DNA of 64,000 bases from Mercurialis annua (Eukaryota; Streptophyta; Magnoliopsida; Malpighiales; Euphorbiaceae): the NCBI RefSeq assembly GCF_937616625.2, contig NC_065576.1:49286128-49350127 (forward strand), in the 5' to 3' direction. Below, one piece after another: positions 58,401-64,000 of this stretch. The notes below the pieces were generated by a model. That model made no database searches and had not been told where the DNA came from. It saw only the letters and a program-made list of their open reading frames with translations. The position numbers and the translations under genes were made by a program. The first letter of the stretch is position 1. Each line of letters starts with the position of its first letter.

Positions 58401-60816
58401 GATACAGGCACTTTAAAAGAAAACATTACAGAAACTAGACAGAGAAAAGAAGATAGTAAAGTCTACCAGTTGTTCCTCTGTAGAATAGGAGGGCTTCCCT
58501 GCTTTTTCCCATCTTATATAAGCTTGAATCTGAATAAGATCATCAGGTATCTTGGTTTCTAATTCCACTATATGGCTATCCTTAATTTCATGCTTATCTT
58601 TTTTGTTTGTCAGCCTTGCTCGAAGGTCCTCAATGGAAGCACCCCTGGCCACTTCCTCCAATAGCTCAGTACGAGCAGCTTCATATTCTACCTACAAAAA
58701 GGAAAGAATTTATGATTACCAGAAAAGCATACCAAAAGGCAGAACTAAAAATTTAGAGTAGAGCATAAAGTTAATGAGGTGAAGTTTTTCACTTTGCATT
58801 CTCAGATAAAACAATAATATTATCATATTTATATTCCTACTGAAACTGATTTTAGCGAGAAGAAGTGCGTAGCAATCAACGCTATTTTAAAGCTTTTGAC
58901 AGTTACCTTCTCTTGTTCAGGGGTATACATTTGCTTGCCCTTTCTTTCCCACCTCAGATATGCTTGAATTTGTACAAGATCTTCACTAACTGAGACATTA
59001 GAAACCCTCACCTTCTCTCTTGTAGGTACCTTAACATGAAAGTTCTGACCTTTATATTTAAACCTGCAATCATATATTTAAAATGAAAAATAGATTTAGC
59101 ATATCTATTTAATTAGCTCATTTACAATATAACAACCTTGAGATAAACTTACCACTTATTCTGAGCTTCATCAAGCACTAGAAACTCTAAGGCTTGTATT
59201 GCAGGATCATCAATCTCTAATTTGAGGTAAGAACTGGAACCAGACTAGAGGGGAAGCATGAAGTAACATCCTTAGAAAAGCAAGCATCTAATTGTGTAAT
59301 GTCTAGCAAAGATAATTTTTAAAATCTAGATGACGCGGACTAACAGGACCAACAAGTTTACATTTTGGCACTTACTTTAATAAAAGGACTTCTAAGGGCT
59401 CTGTTCTTATGATTTTTGGTCCCTTCTGGACATCGAGAAGGAAGTATCCATTTTCTGCAACAAGCAAAGGCAGCATAAGAAAGACAAATGACCCAAATTA
59501 TAAAAGCATCAATCTAAACTTATAAAAATCATAATTTAAATAAACAATGCTTGGTAACAGAATTAAACATACTCCTTTCTATCATGTATCCCACCCCAGT
59601 GTAGCACCAAAGAATCACTACCATATGTTATCTCAAAATTTACTTGTGTGATAGAACCAGAATTGCTAATAGAAACCTGCTCAGTTAGAAAGGAGAAACT
59701 TCAACGAGTCAGCTTGCAGCCATGGTACTACCAAAACATGGCTCTATTAAGTGGAGCCTCATTAGTAATTACATATCCAGGAATCACTATATTATACCTG
59801 CAACTCATTATTTCCATCAAGGTTGAATTTTCCTACAACCTGTTGCAAAGAAATATTTATTAGAATCCTTTAAGCATCAGAAGCAACAGTCTGCATATGT
59901 GCAATCTCTCTATCTCTCTCCAATAGAACTATATGGAAAATTTACGTCCTCCACAAGCAGTACTGGCTCCTATTCTTTCAAAGTACAATTACAGAAAACA
60001 TATCACATCAATCAAATTCCAGGCATAGAATATATCCTTAATTGACTAAAAAGCTAGAAGTTATTTAATTCTAAAGCACCATTTCTTATGTTCGGAAAGT
60101 TTATAATTCTTTCAACTGAAAAAGAAAAAGCATTTTGAAAGAAATGAAATTATATAAATTTTGCAAGAATTAGAACTTCAATTGAACACTTACACCTAGG
60201 TAGCACCGACACAGACATCAGAAACGGCGAAGCGGTGTTAGGTTTTCTATGTAAAAAAAGAAGTTTTGTAACTGAATCGTCAAGTGTCCAAAACGGAAGA
60301 TGTTGATTGAAAATGAAGTGTCCCTGCTGCCTAGCTTACACATAATGCTAAGGCAAACAAGGCTACTGAGTGGAAATTATGATCACACATTACATCATGA
60401 AATAAAACCTAAGGCAAAGCAATGCATTAAATAACTTGTACAAGCAGATTCTTATCGATAATGCAGATCATTTCACACTGTAACAGACAATGCTAATCTA
60501 ATACAAAAAATCATCTAAATGAAATCATTTCAACTTCTAAAAAACACTAGCAGTGAAATTAAATTACCTCAGATGCAGGATCCATAGCTAAAATAGCCTG
60601 CGGACTGACAGAAGCAAGACGAGGAGTTCCGATAGCAAATTTCGATTTTCTCAATTTCAAACTGTTCGCATTAAAATCGGAAGATAGTCGGGACCGGCGA
60701 GTTTGCGGTGCAGAAACTCCTTGACTACTGAATGAAGAACCGAGTTTAGGTCGATGCTTTAATGGAGGAACCAAACTCTGCTGAAATAAATTATGATTTA
60801 TGCTTGCATTACTCAT
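49473..60816 (-). CDS. GWD1: Alpha-glucan water dikinase 1, chloroplastic (GWD1/SEX1/R1), 1460 aa, 33 coding exons
   Basis: GWD1 transfers the beta-phosphate of ATP to C6 of amylopectin glucose in plastids, which starts leaf-starch breakdown. Coding exons (minus): 60568-60816, 59798-59839, 59573-59676, 59376-59454, 59153-59244, 58907-59063, 58467-58691, 57949-58287, 57733-57840, 57533-57631, 57205-57345, 57033-57121, 56210-56344, 55821-55983, 55639-55728, 55370-55555, 54856-54918, 54704-54766, 54541-54600, 54287-54439, 54098-54181, 53829-54005, 53634-53740, 53255-53468, 53076-53179, 52817-52952, 52195-52320, 51460-51570, 50898-50996, 50243-50416, 50056-50148, 49808-49923, 49473-49677. They total 4383 bases with no break, close to the 1464 residues of potato GWD. 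A Ser/Arg-rich transit peptide (about residues 1-75), two CBM45 starch-binding regions (about 98-205 and 420-545), the phosphohistidine motif DMPDVLSHVSVRAR with His1064, and the C-terminal nucleotide-binding RSDSNGEDLEGYAGAG (from 1374) are present. Confidence 0.97.
52397..52505 (+). repeat. TRIM 5' LTR
   Basis: This is the 109-bp left LTR. It contains the internal palindrome GTGGGAAATCCCAC and a TATATA run, and it is followed at once by the primer-binding site. Confidence 0.93.
52506..52518 (+). other. TRIM primer-binding site, initiator tRNA-Met
   Basis: TGGTATCAGAGCC abuts the left LTR and is complementary to the 3' end of initiator tRNA-Met. Confidence 0.9.
52618..52726 (+). repeat. TRIM 3' LTR
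   Basis: This is the 109-bp right LTR, preceded by GTGAGGGGGAG. It differs from the left LTR at four positions with no indel. Confidence 0.93.
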
Positions 60817-60842
60817 TATGCACTTCTTTCACCTCAAGCAAT

Positions 60843-60928
60843 CTACAAAAGAAATTCAAGAATCTATTAAAATACAAAAAGTAATTATTATTCCAAACTT
60901 GAGTCACCATTGTAATCTGATTCTTTAC
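60843..60928 (-). other. Likely 5' UTR intron of GWD1
   Basis: On the minus strand, CAGCAG/GTAAAGAATC (donor at 60928) and a pyrimidine-rich TTTCTTTTGTAG/ATTGC (acceptor at 60843) bound an 86-base intron. That leaves a 26-base leader before the ATG at 60816. This is inferred from splice consensus only. Confidence 0.5.
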
Positions 60929-61123
60929 CTGCTGATTTGAATTGAATCTTCAATTTCAATTATTAAATAATAAGAACAATTAATAATAATTTGATTAATT
61001 ATGAAGAACTGAGAATCTAACTGATTTTAGTGGAAGCTAATGAATCTGGAGCGAAACTTGAAGAAATTATATGATATGGCACTTTATGGTGATTAATGGA
61101 CGCGTGTACGTGTGATAAGCTGC

Positions 61124-61165
61124 CACGTGGAATGGAAAGTTTCGGGATTGGAAGATTGTCACGTG
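61124..61165 (-). promoter_or_regulatory. Paired G-box/ABRE elements upstream of GWD1
   Basis: CACGTG occurs at 61124-61129 (within the 8-bp palindrome CCACGTGG, and CACGTGGC on the minus strand, the ABRE core) and again at 61160-61165. They lie about 310-350 bases upstream of the GWD1 start in a patch much more GC-rich than the flanks. Plant bZIP and bHLH factors, including light- and clock-linked ones, bind such sites. Function here is inferred. Confidence 0.55.
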
Positions 61166-61205
61166 CTGCTAGTGAGCGATCGAGGGAAGCGTGGGGTCCG
61201 TGCAC

Positions 61206-61849
61206 CTGGTTTGAAAAGGTTATGGTCCTTTCTGCCCTTGATTTTTTATGGGATTTTCAATTTTAGCCTCTTGTTTGTCGTGATATTTTTGATTTAAAGT
61301 AATTTTTGTGAAGATATTTATGTATTTATGTGGATGATAATTTTGTAAATAAAATAAGGGAAAAGTTGAAAAATTATATGTGAATGAAAATATTCATCGT
61401 TAGGTCGGCAGTATTTAAGTTAATTTTAAAAATAATATTAAACAATAAATTTGAAACAATTTATAAAATAATTCTGTTTAAATAGTCTATTCAATTTTTT
61501 TATCAGTGATCTTTTATTTCATAAATAAATGATTGCTTATATTACTATAAATTAGTTACTAATAGATTTTAACTTTTTTTTTCTAACATAATTATATATT
61601 TTAGATTGAGATTTTAATTGTTGCCAAAAAAAATGAAATTCTTGATTTTTCAGTATCCCTATCAAAAATATGATAGATTCAGAGTATTAAAATCTCTAAG
61701 CCATTAGGTTATTCTAAAATTATAGAAAGAATATTAAAATTTAAATAGTTAAAAAACAGTCTCTAATTTATCAAATTATTTCACGGGACGTCACTCGAGG
61801 AAAAAGGCACTAAACATTTTGTGTTTTGTCCTATGTGGCATGCCGGAAA
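61206..61849. other. Spacer upstream of GWD1, no gene seen
   Basis: AT-rich DNA beyond the GC-richer GWD1 promoter patch. No gene features are present. Confidence 0.5.
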
Positions 61850-62160
61850 ATAATAAACACTGGAGATACCCAAACTACCGCTATGGTTACTAAACTTTAA
61901 AATTATTTCAACTAAGATATTTAGCCCAAAAAGATGACGTGGCAATTGAATTTTGTAACCAAAATGGAAAAAAATTAAAATTTGATAGTCAAATTGAAAA
62001 GAAATCAAAGTTTGATAACTAAATTAAATTAAAAAGAAATTAAAGTTTAGTAACCAAAATAGAAAAGAAATTAAAATTTAGTAACTAAAATTAAAAAAAT
62101 CAAAGTTTGATAACCAAAATAAAATATAGCAAACATTTAGGTATCTTTAGTGTCCATTAC
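61850..62160. mobile_element. MITE-like inverted-repeat element
   Basis: Reading inward, the left end gives ACACTGGAGATACCCAAA and then TATGGTTACTAAACTTT; the right end on the other strand gives ACACTAAAGATACCTAAA and then TTTGGTTATCAAACTTT. The centre is built of (A)AGTTTGATAACCAAA-like repeats. The boundaries are approximate and no target duplication was confirmed. Confidence 0.6.
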
Positions 62161-63514
62161 TCGCATGTTATTACGAAAAGATATATAATTAAGTATTTTT
62201 TTTAACTAAAAAGTATAAGTCAGTATTTATTTTATTTTGCGATAAAATTAGCGACTTTTTTAAAAATGGTGATCTCCTTAAAAAATAATTCGATAAATTA
62301 ATAATTATTTTTTAATAATTTAAATTTTAATATTTTTTATGTAACTTTAGAATTACTCGATGATCCAGAAAATTTAATATATATGATAGATCTATGTCAT
62401 AGCGAAAATGACAAATGAATGGTGGCTATAATTTTGATTTCTTTTTCTCTTTCTATGGCTAAACAAACATATAGTACAATTATAATTGGCAAAAAAACAA
62501 AAGAAAAAGAAAAGTTGAAAGGAGGGTATCTCAGTAAATCTGTTCAATTTGTAGTCATTGATAGATCCAAGAACAAGAAGTACTAGATTCATACATATTC
62601 CTTTCATTCCGATATTATTAAAAATAAGAGATGATTACCTCTGATATTTGATTAAATTAACTATTAATCCCATTCTGTTAATTAACTCAATTATTTGACT
62701 TAATAAAAGATTTTAATTGTCAAAAATATAGTTTGTTTAAACCGTCAAACTTATTTTTTTTAAATCCATAAAATACCATGAATTACTAAATTTAAATAAT
62801 TTGTAAATAAATGAAACAAAACATATCATCAAATTCATTATAAATCATAGATTTGTTTTACAATTCTATGAATTTGTAAATTTTTTTAAAAGAAAAATAA
62901 GTTCATGAAACAAGTTAATATTTTAATTTTAACAAAAAAACTTTGTAACTGACAAAAAGGAGTACTAGTTAGTTTAATCAAACATCAGAAGATAAACAAT
63001 TGACTTCTTAAAAAATTACGGGGTAACTAATAATTATAACTTAATGTCAGGGGATAAATAGTAATTATCCCTAAAAATATTTTGAGATCTAAAAATAGCT
63101 TATAATAAATAGTTGTTCATCTTGTCATTAATTTTTTTTTAAAATATAGATATAAAATTCATAGTTTAACTTTTTTATTTTAATATTTATATCATTGTTC
63201 ATTTCAAAATTTATACTTTATAAATTTACTCACCTTTAAAACTTTCATTACAATTTTGCTCACTTTATAACAATTGAATTAATTGTATAAAGAAATCATG
63301 ACATTTCTTTTTTCTTTTTAAATCCGTCACCGAATTAAAATTTGGTGTATTTGTGTTAACTAAATCCTTCACTCAATCGAAATGAGTTGAAGATGGTCTC
63401 ACCAGCAGTCGTATAATCTCCTTTCAGCATATCAATTCTTTTATTTTGAAAAATATATAAGAAAGAATATAAATAAAAAAATTACCAAATTACACACATA
63501 TAATTAGGCATAAT
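62161..63514. other. AT-rich intergenic stretch, no gene seen
   Basis: There is no coding sense and no repeat with recognisable ends. Confidence 0.5.
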
Positions 63515-64000
63515 CACTCAAAAACCCCTCACCTTTAAACTTTTTTTCAATTTCACCCCGACGTTGAAAATTTGTCAATTTTACCCACTATTAAATTTTC
63601 CGTTTTCAATTGTACCCCAATATTTTAATTTTTGTTAATTTTTTTACTTAAATGATGAAATCATTCAATTAATTAAGTCTAAACATGAAATTAAATTCTT
63701 TTTTATTCAAAAAAGTACAAATAAGTCCTTTATTTTTAAAAACTAACTAAAAACCATAATCAAATTAACACTAATTTAAATTCTTAATTAATTTAACTAA
63801 ATTTAAATAAATTTTAAAAATATACAATTAATATATGCGAGACATGTAGAATGTTTTAAACAAATTTCCAAACGCAAAAGACGTTAATTTAATTTTTCAG
63901 GGTACAATTGAAACACAAAAATGCAAAATAGGATAAAATTGACAAATTTTCAACGTCAGGGTATGATTGAAAAGGGGCTAAAAGGTCGGGGTTTTTTAAG
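63515..64000. mobile_element. Inverted-repeat element reaching the window end
   Basis: The left end (CTCAAAAACCCCTCACCTTT, then GACGTTGAAAATTTGTCAA) is inverted at 63890-64000 (on the other strand AAAAAACCCCGACCTTTT, then GACGTTGAAAATTTGTCAA). The TIRs are about 100 bases long. The right terminus lies at or just past 64000, so the target duplication cannot be checked. Confidence 0.7.

Noticed and set aside
60184..60340. GC-richer block in GWD1 intron 1 as a missed exon
   Set aside because: Exons 1 and 2 join in phase with the expected GWD sequence, and the block has no coding sense in the right frame; it looks like a short repeat.

Overview
The window is nuclear DNA of a flowering plant, most likely a eudicot. 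It is AT-rich, its genes are split by short GT-AG introns, and it carries plant-specific families (starch-phosphorylating glucan water dikinase, P-class PPR protein, neprosin/DUF239 protein) along with copia, LINE, TRIM, hAT, Mutator and Stowaway elements. I saw no CRISPR array, operon, tRNA or rRNA gene.

Layout. Positions 1-1690 are the 3' end of a LINE with a poly-A tail. From 1.7 to 8.6 kb the DNA is a transposon graveyard: a MULE-like inverted-repeat element, a decayed copia gag stretch, a hAT MITE with a perfect 8-bp target duplication, and a 2.07-kb Mutator-like element with a perfect 9-bp target duplication and an internal TTATCA/TGATAA repeat array. A two-exon PPR gene (+) lies at 8860-11010. 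From about 13.04 to 30.58 kb there is an imperfect direct tandem duplication. Copy A (13.04-24.42 kb) is interrupted by a damaged copia element and ends in a truncated neprosin pseudogene. Copy B (24.43-30.58 kb) runs into the complete seven-exon neprosin-domain gene (-), 28254-33345. The interval 33.3-48.1 kb has no recognisable gene but holds a series of MITEs, one nested in another. A two-exon SOUL haem-binding-like gene (+) lies at 48120-49011, converging on a 33-coding-exon GWD1 gene (-), 49473-60816, which encodes 1460 residues with no break and carries a complete TRIM retroelement in one intron. Two CACGTG boxes lie upstream of GWD1. The last 3 kb contain two more MITE-like elements, one reaching the window edge.

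The four intact genes are functionally unrelated: organellar RNA processing (PPR), a secreted glutamic-peptidase-like protein (neprosin family), haem/tetrapyrrole binding (SOUL) and transient-starch degradation (GWD1). Exon boundaries were read by hand from GT/AG sites and reading-frame continuity, and every coding total closes in frame. I found no clearly undescribed system. The most informative signals are the uneven divergence between the tandem copies, the repeat-filled Mutator-like element, and two tiny poly-T insertions that each occur in only one duplicate.
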